Assembly: GCA_910584435.1 (NCBI GenBank)
Contig: CAJUAP010000005.1
Location: 5,357 to 69,356 of the forward strand
Origin: an uncultured Acetatifactor sp.
GTDB taxonomy: Bacteria; Bacillota; Clostridia; Lachnospirales; Lachnospiraceae
Direction of reading: 5' to 3'
Length of the DNA: 64,000 nucleotides
Of this stretch, positions 8,635-16,842 are shown in pieces. The translations under genes were made by a program, and so were the position numbers. Numbering within the stretch: the first letter of the stretch is position 1; every line of letters begins with the position of its first letter. The notes below the pieces were generated by a model. The model had not been told where the DNA came from. It saw nothing but the letters and a program-made list of their open reading frames with translations, and did not search any database.

Positions 8635-8834
8635 GAATTTAACGGATGGATTGCGTGCAGCAGCATAGGCAGCAGTTATATGTGGGTTTATGATATTGCG
8701 AACAGGAAGCTGAATTGTTATAACAGGTTCATTGAAGAAAATTCGGACAGGCTGCGAACCTTGTATGGATGCGGCTGAAAAGGCTGAAGCATGTTTTGCA
8801 GCATACAGAGTGTGTGTAAGAAGTGAGGATGGAT

Positions 8835-9443
8835 ATGATAGCATATGTCAATGGCAGGATAGATGATATTTCTGAAGACAATGTAGTGCTGGATGTAGGG
8901 GGAATCGGATACAATGTAAAAATATCGGTATCCACGGCAGAGAAGCTTCCGGAAGTTGGAAAATCCATAAAGCTTTATACCTATACAAGTGTAAGGGAGG
9001 ATGCCATACAATTATTTGGTTTTCTGTCACGGGATGAGCTGGATATTTTCAGAAAATGCATCTCGGTAAGCGGCATCGGGCCCAAGGGTGCATTGGCTAT
9101 TCTATCGGTTCTGGATGCGGATTCTCTACGGTTTGCCATTATGAGCGGGGATGCGAAAGCAATTTCCAAGGCACCGGGAATCGGAACAAAGACAGCAGAA
9201 CGGTTAATCCTGGAGCTTAAGGGAAAAGTACAAATGAAGGATACCAGAATAGGACAGGAGATTGCCGATGCTGAGGCAGAAGATGGCATAAGCGGTAATA
9301 CTCAGAAGAGGGAAGCAGTGGAGGCGTTGGTTTCTCTGGGATATGGCCGGACAGAAGCCGTGAAGGCTGTGAATGCTGTGGAAGGGATTGAAGAGATGGA
9401 TTCCGGTGCGGCGCTCAAGGCGGCATTGAAGAAAATGTTTTGA
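8835..9443 (+). CDS. ruvA: Holliday junction DNA helicase subunit RuvA
   Basis: Tetrameric Holliday-junction binding protein that loads the RuvB motor for branch migration. 202 aa from ATG 8835, which gives the canonical MIAYVNGRI start and has GAGGA five bases upstream; in-frame GTG 8823 and ATG 8829 are less likely. Domain I is an OB barrel (1-62), domain II holds the helix-hairpin-helix motifs (VSGIGPKGALAIL and APGIGTKTAERLILELKGK), and a mobile linker leads to the RuvB-binding domain III (EAVEALVSLGYGRTEAVKAV). ruvB follows 141 bp later. Confidence 0.97.
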   Translation: MIAYVNGRIDDISEDNVVLDVGGIGYNVKISVSTAEKLPEVGKSIKLYTYTSVREDAIQLFGFLSRDELDIFRKCISVSGIGPKGALAILSVLDADSLRFAIMSGDAKAISKAPGIGTKTAERLILELKGKVQMKDTRIGQEIADAEAEDGISGNTQKREAVEALVSLGYGRTEAVKAVNAVEGIEEMDSGAALKAALKKMF

Positions 9444-9489
9444 ACAGTCAGAGATATTTTGACTGTATGGGTGTTGTATAGGAAAAGGT

Positions 9490-9556
9490 TACAGAGACAG
9501 GTGGAGGCGACGCAGCTTTTTCATGGATTGTTTGTGCCAGTCGCACCAAGCTGTCT
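9490..9556 (+). repeat. Family A-like structured element between ruvA and ruvB
   Basis: GACAG (9496-9500) pairs with CTGTC (9551-9555), and GCGAC pairs with GTCGC inside it. The enclosed segment carries TGGATTGTTTGTGCC (9524-9538), the motif seen in the 6.4 and 28.7 kb elements. A shorter member than the others. Confidence 0.45.
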
Positions 9557-9584
9557 GGAAATATGTAAGGAATAGGAAATTGAT

Positions 9585-10589
9585 ATGCCCAGAAGAATGA
9601 TAGAGACAAATATTACAGAGGAAGACAGCAAAATAGAAGGCTCTCTGCGGCCGCAGAAACTGAATGACTATATCGGTCAGTCTAAGGTAAAGGAGAATCT
9701 GAAGATTTATATAGAAGCCGCAAAGCAGAGGAAAGATGCCCTGGATCATGTGCTTTTTTACGGCCCCCCCGGACTGGGGAAGACTACACTTGCAGGTATT
9801 ATTGCCAATGAAATGGGGGTTCATCTGAAAGTGACCAGTGGGCCTGCCATTGAAAAGCCCGGAGAGATGGCGGCAATATTGAATAATCTGGAAGAGGGAG
9901 ATCTGCTATTTGTCGATGAGATTCACCGGTTGAACCGTCAGGTGGAAGAGGTGCTTTATCCTGCTATGGAAGATTACTGTATTGATATTATGATTGGAAA
10001 AGGATCTACAGCCCGATCTGTGCGCCTGGACTTACCTCGTTTTACTCTGGTGGGTGCCACTACCAGGGCAGGACTTTTGACTGCACCGCTGAGGGATCGT
10101 TTTGGTATGATTTATCATATGGATTTCTATACCATAGAGGAACTGCAGATGATTATTCTTCATTCAGCCAGAATTCTGGCGGTGGAAATTGAGCCGGAAG
10201 GTGCATTGGAAATGGCGAGGAGGAGCAGAGGCACACCAAGGCTTGCCAATCGCATTCTGAAAAGAGTCCGGGATTTTGCACAGGTCAAGTATGATGGGAT
10301 TATTACGGAACAGGTGGCTGGAATTGCACTGGATTTGATGGATGTGGATAAATTGGGATTGGATTATATTGATCGCAATCTATTGCTGACTATGATTGAG
10401 AAATTCGGCGGAGGTCCGGTGGGATTGGACACGCTGGCTGCTTCTATTGGTGAGGATTCAGGAACCATTGAAGATGTGTATGAACCATATCTGATTCAAA
10501 ATGGATTTATTAACCGAACCCCCAGAGGCAGAGTGGCGACAGAACTGGCATATCAGCATTTGGGGTGCGGAATGTTCACACAGAAGTAA
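9585..10589 (+). CDS. ruvB: Holliday junction branch migration ATPase RuvB
   Basis: AAA+ hexameric motor that drives branch migration with RuvA. 334 aa, full length. N-terminal SLRPQKLNDYIGQSKVKENL, Walker A GPPGLGKTT, Walker B LFVDEIHRL, sensor 1 VGATTRAG, and the arginine-finger region APLRDRFG; the C-terminal winged helix contains GGPVGLDTLAASIGED and ends RTPRGRVATELAY. The next gene starts 20 bp after the stop, so ruvAB probably shares a transcript with the two flavoprotein genes. Confidence 0.98.
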   Translation: MPRRMIETNITEEDSKIEGSLRPQKLNDYIGQSKVKENLKIYIEAAKQRKDALDHVLFYGPPGLGKTTLAGIIANEMGVHLKVTSGPAIEKPGEMAAILNNLEEGDLLFVDEIHRLNRQVEEVLYPAMEDYCIDIMIGKGSTARSVRLDLPRFTLVGATTRAGLLTAPLRDRFGMIYHMDFYTIEELQMIILHSARILAVEIEPEGALEMARRSRGTPRLANRILKRVRDFAQVKYDGIITEQVAGIALDLMDVDKLGLDYIDRNLLLTMIEKFGGGPVGLDTLAASIGEDSGTIEDVYEPYLIQNGFINRTPRGRVATELAYQHLGCGMFTQK

Positions 10590-10608
10590 AGGGGGTGAAG
10601 AGGTAATT

Positions 10609-12009
10609 ATGGGTAATACGTTGGGAATCGTGGGCGGCGGAGCAGCCGGAATGATGGCGGCGGTTACGGCAGCCAGGCAAGGGGTTAAGGTCACTCTGCT
10701 TGAGGGAAATGACCGGCTGGGCAGAAAGCTGTTGTCAACAGGGAACGGGAAATGTAACCTTGGCAATGAAAGGCTGGGGTTAGAAGAATATTATACCGAT
10801 GAGCCAGAATTACTGAAAAGGTGTCTGGAGCGTTTTGGGACAGCGGATACCATAGCTTTTTTCAAAAGTGTGGGCTTGATGGTTAAGAGCAAAAACGGAT
10901 ATCTCTATCCGGCTGGTGAACAGGCGGCAATTGTGCTGGATGCGCTGCGCTGCGAGGTGAGAGAATTGGGGGTGAATGTAGTCACAGACTGCAAGATTAC
11001 GGCAATCAAAAGGGAGCATGGCAGGGAGCAGATTCATGTGCGGGGCAGCGGCAGGGATTATTGGTTTGATTGTGTGATACTTGCCTGCGGCGGTCAGGCA
11101 GCGCCGAAGACGGGATCTGACGGAAGCGGATACAGGCTGGCCGAACAATTAGGGCATAGTCTGAAGCCTGTGCTGCCTGCTTTGGTGCAGCTCAAATGCA
11201 GAGAAGATTACTTTAAGGCAGTGGCAGGTGTCAGGGCGGAGGCAGAGCTGTCGGTCTATTGGAAGGGAGAATGCATTGTACGGGAACGGGGAGAATTGCA
11301 GTTGACGGAGTATGGGATATCAGGAATTCCTGTGTTTCAGTTGAGCCGCGTGGTGAATTATCTGCTGGCAGGAGAATACCGCTGTCAATACAAGGGAAAG
11401 GCGGAGAAAGGCAGAAATGTCCTGCCAGGAAAAGCAGATGTTGAGAGAAACGCTCTGCCGGGAAAGGCGGGGAAAGGCAGAAATGTCCTGCCGGGAAATG
11501 CAGATGTTGATAGAAATGCTCTGACAGGAGAAGTTGTGGTAGAAGTTGATTTCCTGCCCGATGTTACATTAGAAGATTTGGAGCGATTGGAAGCAGAGAG
11601 AGCACTGCTGTTCGGAAGAAAAACAGTGGAAGAATTTTTCACAGGCATGCTCCATAAAAAGCTGATGCTTCTGTTTATCAAATTGGCAGGTCTGAAGTCT
11701 GTTGATTCTGCTGCGGCAGCGGATAAACAGAAATTACATCAGGTTTACAAATTATGTAAACAATGGCAGGTTCATGTGACCGGCAGTAATTCATTTGAAC
11801 ATGCTCAGGTATGCGCCGGAGGCGTGTCTATGAATGAGATAACAAATGATATGGAGTCAAAAAAGGCTCCCGGGGTCTACTTTGCAGGGGAACTTCTGGA
11901 TGTGGATGGTAAGTGCGGCGGCTACAATCTTCAATGGGCATGGTGCAGCGGATATCTGGCCGGCAGTGCGGCAGCATCGGCGCTCGGACTGCAGAAGGAA
12001 GAAGGTTGA
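10609..12009 (+). CDS. BaiN/HI0933-family FAD-dependent oxidoreductase
   Basis: Flavoprotein of the HI0933/BaiN family (aminoacetone oxidase-like; some members reduce bile-acid intermediates). The substrate cannot be assigned from sequence. Rossmann FAD motif GIVGGGAAGMMAA near the N-terminus, GRKLLSTGNGKCNL, LACGGQAAPKTGSDGSGY, and the C-terminal FAD-binding GVYFAGELLDVDGKCGGYNLQWAW are all present. 466 aa, about 50 more than typical; the excess is mostly an 11-residue repeat (residues 265-308) inserted in the middle domain. Start ATG 10609 follows GGGGGTGAAGAGG. It sits 20 bp after ruvB and before a second flavoprotein. Confidence 0.9.
   Translation: MGNTLGIVGGGAAGMMAAVTAARQGVKVTLLEGNDRLGRKLLSTGNGKCNLGNERLGLEEYYTDEPELLKRCLERFGTADTIAFFKSVGLMVKSKNGYLYPAGEQAAIVLDALRCEVRELGVNVVTDCKITAIKREHGREQIHVRGSGRDYWFDCVILACGGQAAPKTGSDGSGYRLAEQLGHSLKPVLPALVQLKCREDYFKAVAGVRAEAELSVYWKGECIVRERGELQLTEYGISGIPVFQLSRVVNYLLAGEYRCQYKGKAEKGRNVLPGKADVERNALPGKAGKGRNVLPGNADVDRNALTGEVVVEVDFLPDVTLEDLERLEAERALLFGRKTVEEFFTGMLHKKLMLLFIKLAGLKSVDSAAAADKQKLHQVYKLCKQWQVHVTGSNSFEHAQVCAGGVSMNEITNDMESKKAPGVYFAGELLDVDGKCGGYNLQWAWCSGYLAGSAAASALGLQKEEG
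11401..11532 (+). repeat. In-frame 66-bp (2 x 33) tandem repeat inside the flavoprotein gene
   Basis: Two 66-base copies (11401-11466, 11467-11532), each made of two diverged 33-base halves, encode four 11-residue units: AEKGRNVLPGK, ADVERNALPGK, AGKGRNVLPGN, ADVDRNALTGE. Reading frame and the flanking conserved domains are preserved. Confidence 0.9.
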
Positions 12010-12142
12010 TGCAGGAGGGGATGTCGGCTGGGGTATGAGAATAACAGGAATGAAAGATCGCTTTGACATGAAGCATTCGGGTTAGAAGGGATGTTATGAG
12101 TAGGACGGTTGGAAATGCCAAACAGTTGGAAATGGAGATTAT

Positions 12143-13912
12143 ATGCTTAAGTTAAATCAGGTGAGAATCCGGCCGGGGCATTCGGAGGCTGAATTGAGGA
12201 AAAAAGCGGCTGATTTGCTGCGGATTCCAGTGCAGGATATTGTTTATATAAAAATGATTCGTCGGTCCATAGATGCCAGAAGAAAGCCGGAAATTTTTTT
12301 CAGTTATACTTTGGAACTGGATGTGAAGCAGGAAGATAAGGTGTTGAGACGATGCAGGGGAAAGGAAGTTCAGGTATCCAAAGCGGACAAGATATCCTAT
12401 TGTTTCCCTGAACAGGGAAGACGTATCGGTAAGCACCCAATAGTGATAGTAGGTATGGGGCCTGCAGGTTTATTCTGCGGATATTTTCTGGCGTTACATG
12501 GCTATAAGCCGATTCTGCTGGAGAGGGGGAAATGTGTGGAGGACAGACAGCGGGATGTGGAGCTGTTCTGGGAGAGCGGCAGATTGAACCCGATCTCCAA
12601 TGTACAGTTTGGAGAAGGCGGCGCAGGCGCTTTTTCTGACGGCAAGCTGAACACCCTGGTCAAAGATAAGGATGGCAGAAATGGCGTTATCCTGGAAACT
12701 CTTGTGAAGTTTGGTGCAGAGGAAAATATCTGCTACGAGGCGAAACCGCATATTGGAACGGATGTGCTGTGCAATGTGGTAAGAAGGATGCGGGAAGAAA
12801 TTATCAGACTTGGCGGGCAGGTTCGTTTTGAAAGCCAGGTTACAGAGGTTTGTATCTCCAAAGGGCGTGTGGAAGGCGTTGTGATTGGCGGCCGGGAACG
12901 TCTTGCCTGTGAGCAGCTTGTACTGGCAATCGGCCATAGTGCCAGGGATACTTTTTCTATGCTGTATGAAAAGCAGGTTCCTATGGAGGCCAAGGCTTTT
13001 GCAGTGGGCCTCAGGGTGGAGCATCCCCAGGTAATGATTAATCAAAGTCAGTATGCATGTGCGGAACCGGGAGAGTTGGGAGCGGCGCCGTATAAGGTTA
13101 CGGCAAAGGCGCAGAATGGCCGGGGGGTTTATTCTTTTTGTATGTGCCCGGGGGGATATGTGGTGAATGCTTCCTCTGAAGAAGGAAGAACGGCAGTGAA
13201 CGGCATGAGCTATAGCGGAAGAAACGGGAGTAATGCCAACAGCGCAGTGGTAGTGACAGTGACACCGGAGGATTTTGGCTCCGAACATCCCCTGGCTGGA
13301 ATTGCGTTCCAGCGGAGACTGGAAGAAAAAGCATATGCCATTGGAAAAGGGAAGATTCCTGTACAGCGGTATGGAGAGTATAGGGAATGTGTGAGGAGAA
13401 ATACCGGAAGCATCATAGAGGACAAAAATGTTCAACAGGAAGCTGACAGTATACAGATGGGCAGTGAGGAGAGTACTGTGCCGGAGGCGGACAGCCGGGT
13501 GAGTGTCAGTCAGGCGGGTGCTGTCCGGAAAGTCAATAGCATGGAGGGAAATCCGAAAACTGAGAATAGAGAAGGAAAACAGGATAAAATCATGCCCCAG
13601 TGTAAGGGGATGTATGTCTGGGCGGATGTGAGTCAGATTCTTCCGGCAGAATGCAACAGGGCAATTGTGGATGGTATGGAAGCATTCGGAAAACAGATCA
13701 GGGGTTTTGAAAGGCCGGATGTCTGTGTATCAGGAGTGGAGAGCCGGACATCATCTCCTGTGAGAATCCTTCGTGATGACAGTCTGCAGTCTTCCATACG
13801 GGGATTGTATCCCTGTGGAGAAGGAGCGGGATATGCGGGCGGAATTCTCTCTGCGGCAATGGATGGTCTGCGGGTGGCGGAAGCCATTGCTGCGGATAAA
13901 AATGAAAATTGA
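12143..13912 (+). CDS. COG2509-type FAD-dependent dehydrogenase
   Basis: Predicted FAD-dependent dehydrogenase of the uncharacterised COG2509 family, 589 aa, cytoplasmic. An N-terminal domain of about 95 residues precedes the FAD domain (IVIVGMGPAGLFCGYFLALHGYKP), then NVQFGEGGAGAFSDGKLNT, LAIGHSARDTF, EAKAFAVGLRVEHPQ and C-terminal LYPCGEGAGYAGGILSAAMDGLR. These signatures are typical of the family; the substrate is unknown. A hydrophilic, low-conservation stretch at about residues 428-486 looks like an insertion. It follows the BaiN-like gene by 133 bp. Start ATG 12143 has TGGAG nearby. Confidence 0.88.
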   Translation: MLKLNQVRIRPGHSEAELRKKAADLLRIPVQDIVYIKMIRRSIDARRKPEIFFSYTLELDVKQEDKVLRRCRGKEVQVSKADKISYCFPEQGRRIGKHPIVIVGMGPAGLFCGYFLALHGYKPILLERGKCVEDRQRDVELFWESGRLNPISNVQFGEGGAGAFSDGKLNTLVKDKDGRNGVILETLVKFGAEENICYEAKPHIGTDVLCNVVRRMREEIIRLGGQVRFESQVTEVCISKGRVEGVVIGGRERLACEQLVLAIGHSARDTFSMLYEKQVPMEAKAFAVGLRVEHPQVMINQSQYACAEPGELGAAPYKVTAKAQNGRGVYSFCMCPGGYVVNASSEEGRTAVNGMSYSGRNGSNANSAVVVTVTPEDFGSEHPLAGIAFQRRLEEKAYAIGKGKIPVQRYGEYRECVRRNTGSIIEDKNVQQEADSIQMGSEESTVPEADSRVSVSQAGAVRKVNSMEGNPKTENREGKQDKIMPQCKGMYVWADVSQILPAECNRAIVDGMEAFGKQIRGFERPDVCVSGVESRTSSPVRILRDDSLQSSIRGLYPCGEGAGYAGGILSAAMDGLRVAEAIAADKNEN

Positions 13913-14007
13913 GAAAAGGCGGAAAATAGGAAAATGAAACTTGCAGTAAAACGGAACTTGCCGACACGATTGGAATAGAAAGACGGAGTGAGCGTAAATT
14001 AAGATAT

Positions 14008-14136
14008 AGAATAGGATAAAGTACAGAATAAGATAAAGTACAGAATAAGATAAAATATAGAATAAGATAAAACATAGAAAAAATGAAACATAAAAAAACA
14101 TAGAAAAAATAAAACATAGAGTAAGATAAAATGATA
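14008..14136 (+). repeat. 17-bp AT-rich tandem repeat upstream of the gene at 14157
   Basis: Four clear 17-base units (14008, 14025, 14042, 14059) of the type AGAATAAGATAAARYAY, then increasingly degenerate copies to about 14136, ending just before GGGAGGA and the start codon. The 244-bp gap 13913-14156 contains nothing else I can identify. Confidence 0.85.
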
Positions 14137-14156
14137 GAAAATGGGAGGATAAATTT

Positions 14157-14639
14157 GTGAATTTACATGAGATACGATATACGTTTGAGCATGGGCTGCT
14201 TCCGCATTGTTTTTTTGAAGAGAAGGAAAAATTGATAGGTCTGGTGCTCCAGAATAAAGAAATTTTATTTCAGATAATTGATGATATTTTTACGCAGGAG
14301 AAGGTGGAGAATCCATATTCTGCGGAGCAGTTTACGGTGGAAAAGGGGAAGATTACGGATGAAGTAATGATGATAAAGTTTACTTTCCCGGCACCGGAAG
14401 AGGAACCGCTGTGTTATTGCAGTTACTTATTTTTTGACAAAGGATTTGAAAAATTGGGATACTTCTGTATTGAGAGGGGAAATGCACTGGGAGGAGCCAG
14501 TCCCTTTGTGTGTGCATGGACACAGGATGGTTCCCATGTCAATTATGGAAACTGTACTTTTGAGAATCAAAATGATTTTCTGAGGTGCGCGGATATTTAC
14601 ATGGAACGGGAGTATGGAATGAAAAGAGAGGAATCTTAG
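14157..14639 (+). CDS. Uncharacterised protein paired with an ATP-grasp protein
   Basis: 160-aa soluble protein that I do not recognise. No signal peptide or membrane segment. GTG start with GGGAGGA seven bases upstream. It is acidic in the centre (FTFPAPEEEP), with aromatic-rich stretches (YCSYLFFDKGFEKLGYFCIERG) and a C-terminal ENQNDFLRCADIYMEREYG. The next gene starts nine bases after the stop, with no good ribosome binding site of its own, so the two are likely translationally coupled and work together. The small-partner-plus-ATP-grasp layout is suggestive of a modification or conflict module, but that is inference. Confidence 0.75.
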   Translation: MNLHEIRYTFEHGLLPHCFFEEKEKLIGLVLQNKEILFQIIDDIFTQEKVENPYSAEQFTVEKGKITDEVMMIKFTFPAPEEEPLCYCSYLFFDKGFEKLGYFCIERGNALGGASPFVCAWTQDGSHVNYGNCTFENQNDFLRCADIYMEREYGMKREES

Positions 14640-14648
14640 AAGCGGCGT

Positions 14649-15506
14649 ATGGTAGATACTATTTTGTTCCCATCTGACTTTTATCAGATGGATAAGGTGG
14701 ATGAAGATCTTCAAAGGGAATATGATGCAGTGGTTTCCAGCGGTCTGTTTGATGTGGTAATATTTGCATATGATCAATGGTTTAACGAAGATAAACTGGT
14801 GATTAAGAATGTTCCGGCGGAAGGAAGAAGCGCGGTTTACCGCGGCTGGATGATGAAGCCGGAGCAGTATGAAATGTTTTATGGCCGGCTTTCAGAGAGG
14901 AATATCAGGCTGGTAACCGCACCGGAAGCCTATGAACTGATGCATATTTTCCCTAATGTGTATGAGTTTGTAAAGGAAGACACTGCCAAAATGCGGGTAT
15001 ATCCTCTCCATACAAAAATAGATGTAGAAGTATTGAAAGCGGAGCTGCATTCCTTTATGATAAAGGATTTTGTGAAGTCTGTCAAAGGAACAAAATTCCC
15101 TGCATACTTTGATCAAGATGTGACACAGGAAGAGTTTGACCAGTGGATGGAAGTATTTTACAAATATAGAGGAAATCTGCTTACAGGGGGAATCTGTGTC
15201 AAGGAATTCCTGCCGTTAAAGCATTATGGCTTGAAGACGAATGAGTACAGGATATTTTATATTAACCATGAACCGGCTGCAGTCAGCAGGAACTCAGGCC
15301 AGGCCGGTTATCTTCCTGTACCGCCGCAGGAACTCATCAATAAATACAGACATTTGAACAGTCCTTTTTACACGATAGACTATGGAGAACTTGAGGATGG
15401 TTCGTGGAGGGTGTTAGAAGCCGGTGACGGAAGTGTGTCAGGGCTGTCTGAGGGTCAGAATGATATGCAGTTTTTCAGAGCCTTATATCAGTGTTTTAAG
15501 GATTGA
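14649..15506 (+). CDS. ATP-grasp domain protein (R2K / DUF4343-like)
   Basis: 285-aa protein resembling the R2K clade of ATP-grasp ligases (DUF4343-like), which form amide or related bonds at the expense of ATP. Supporting pattern: an N-terminal alpha/beta region with AVYRGWMMKPEQYEMFYGRL, the AYELMHIFPNVYEF segment, the ATP-binding lysine region SFMIKDFVKSVKGTKF, the GGICVKEFLPLKHYG strand with the acidic EFLPL, and C-terminal YTIDYGELEDGSWRVLEAGDGSVSG carrying the acidic metal ligands. Such proteins are known from phages and biological-conflict loci, but the substrate is not established. Coupled to the preceding unknown gene; followed by a large palindromic element. Confidence 0.75.
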   Translation: MVDTILFPSDFYQMDKVDEDLQREYDAVVSSGLFDVVIFAYDQWFNEDKLVIKNVPAEGRSAVYRGWMMKPEQYEMFYGRLSERNIRLVTAPEAYELMHIFPNVYEFVKEDTAKMRVYPLHTKIDVEVLKAELHSFMIKDFVKSVKGTKFPAYFDQDVTQEEFDQWMEVFYKYRGNLLTGGICVKEFLPLKHYGLKTNEYRIFYINHEPAAVSRNSGQAGYLPVPPQELINKYRHLNSPFYTIDYGELEDGSWRVLEAGDGSVSGLSEGQNDMQFFRALYQCFKD

Positions 15507-15510
15507 CTGT

Positions 15511-15661
15511 AACAGTTCAGACAGCCCCTGCCGCGAAGTCAAAATTGCGCTCCAAAGGCGGCGTGCCGCCTTGCAATTGTTGTGGGACTTGTGTGCGCCA
15601 AAACGCGTTCTTTTCGCGTTTTGTGTGTCTTGTAACAGTTCAATGACCTGTCTGAACTGTT
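15511..15661 (+). repeat. Palindromic intergenic element, family B (long copy)
   Basis: The outer stem AACAGTTCAGACAG (15511-15524) pairs perfectly with CTGTCTGAACTGTT (15648-15661). Inside are AAGGCGGC-gt-GCCGCCTT (15555-15572) and AAAACGCG/CGCGTTTT (15600-15607/15615-15622). It lies between the ATP-grasp gene and proB. A homologous shorter copy is at 57.05-57.14 kb and stem-only relatives lie at 16.67 and 50.35 kb. Confidence 0.8.
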
Positions 15662-15700
15662 GCTTTTGATTTTGTCTGCAGATTGATTAAGGGCATGATA

Positions 15701-15729
15701 TTGACGCGGCATGGAAAATAAAGTATGAT
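15701..15729 (+). promoter_or_regulatory. Sigma-A-like promoter for the proB operon
   Basis: TTGACG (15701-15706), 17-base spacer, TATGAT (15724-15729), about 50 bases before proB and downstream of the family B palindrome. Confidence 0.7.
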
Positions 15730-15782
15730 AAAAACGGTTATGTGAAAACTTATCAAATGAAAAAATACGGGCGGAAAACATA

Positions 15783-16652
15783 ATGAGCAATGTAAGGGAA
15801 CGAATCAGGGAAAAGAAAAGAATCGTAGTCAAGATAGGCTCTTCTTCGCTGACACATAACGAAACAGGGGATATGGACTATATTCGCATGGAAAAGCTGG
15901 TAAGGGAGCTGAGTAATATCAGAAATCAGGGGAAGGAAGTGGTTCTGGTGACTTCCGGTGCCATTGCGGCAGGCAAGAACGCAGTGAATTTGAAGGATAT
16001 TCGTGTGGACAGCCAGGCGGAGTCGCTGGCAGTGAAACAGGCATGTGCCGCAGTAGGCCAGGCAAGGCTGATGATGACATATCAGAAGCTATTTGCAGAG
16101 TATAATCAGGTGGCAGCGCAGATATTGATGACAAAAAATACTATTGTAGATAATCTGAACCGTTATAACGCACATAATACCTTCTCAGAATTGCTGAAAA
16201 TGGGGGTAATCCCTGTTGTGAACGAAAATGATACGGTTGCCACTTATGAAATTGAAATTGGAGATAACGATACATTGTCTGCCATTGTGGCAGCGATGGT
16301 AGGGGCAGATCTTTTAATACTGTTGTCCGATATTGACGGGCTGTATACGGATGACCCAAGAAAGAATCCAAATGCACAGTTTATTGAGCAGGTGGATGCA
16401 TTGACGGAAGACCTGATTGGCATGGGAAAGGCTACCACAGGGAGCAATGTAGGCACCGGCGGTATGAATACGAAGCTGGTTGCGGCAGAGATTGCCATGA
16501 AATCCAATATGGACATGATTATTGCTAACAGCAGGGATATTGGTGTGCTCCACAGAATACTGGCAGGGGAAAAGGAAGGCACCTTGTTTGCCGCCGGCCA
16601 GGATGATAATTTTGATCTCCCGGAATTTGTCAAAGGGCTGCATATGAAGTAA
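15783..16652 (+). CDS. proB: Glutamate 5-kinase
   Basis: First enzyme of proline synthesis; phosphorylates glutamate to gamma-glutamyl phosphate. 289 aa with an amino-acid kinase domain only (KRIVVKIGSSSLT, VTSGAIAAGKNAVNL, VVNENDTVATYEIEIGDNDTLSA, LLSDIDGLYTDDPRKNP, GTGGMNTKLVAAEIA). The C-terminal PUA domain present in many ProB proteins is absent, as in other short forms. Start ATG 15783 has GGGCGGAAAA upstream. proA lies 780 bp downstream, separated by a cyclo-ligase gene and a small hairpin element. Confidence 0.97.
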   Translation: MSNVRERIREKKRIVVKIGSSSLTHNETGDMDYIRMEKLVRELSNIRNQGKEVVLVTSGAIAAGKNAVNLKDIRVDSQAESLAVKQACAAVGQARLMMTYQKLFAEYNQVAAQILMTKNTIVDNLNRYNAHNTFSELLKMGVIPVVNENDTVATYEIEIGDNDTLSAIVAAMVGADLLILLSDIDGLYTDDPRKNPNAQFIEQVDALTEDLIGMGKATTGSNVGTGGMNTKLVAAEIAMKSNMDMIIANSRDIGVLHRILAGEKEGTLFAAGQDDNFDLPEFVKGLHMK

Positions 16653-16663
16653 TCGGGTATCAT

Positions 16664-16727
16664 CTGTGATGCTGTAACAGTTCAGACAGGGCGCTGAACT
16701 GTTACGTGTGATTTGCAATGCATCACA
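16664..16727 (+). repeat. Family B hairpin nested in an outer stem, between proB and the cyclo-ligase
   Basis: GTAACAGTTCAG (16674-16685) pairs with CTGAACTGTTAC (16694-16705), a perfect 12-bp stem. It is enclosed by CTGTGATGC (from 16664) pairing with GCATCACAG (to 16727). The core matches the family B arms at 15.5 and 57.1 kb. It lies within the proB-proA transcription unit. Confidence 0.75.
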
Positions 16728-16842
16728 GTGCCCCTGACAGTTTTTTATGTATTACTTTCCATGCAAGGCGGATGAGCCCGATGCATTGGGTGTACTTGGA
16801 GTTATGCTGTAGCAGCAGCTGGAAGTGAGATTGGAGCTGGAA

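Noticed and set aside
12494..13435. 313-residue minus-strand frame across the COG2509 gene
   Set aside because: Antisense to an intact conserved flavoprotein, low-complexity composition, no start signal.
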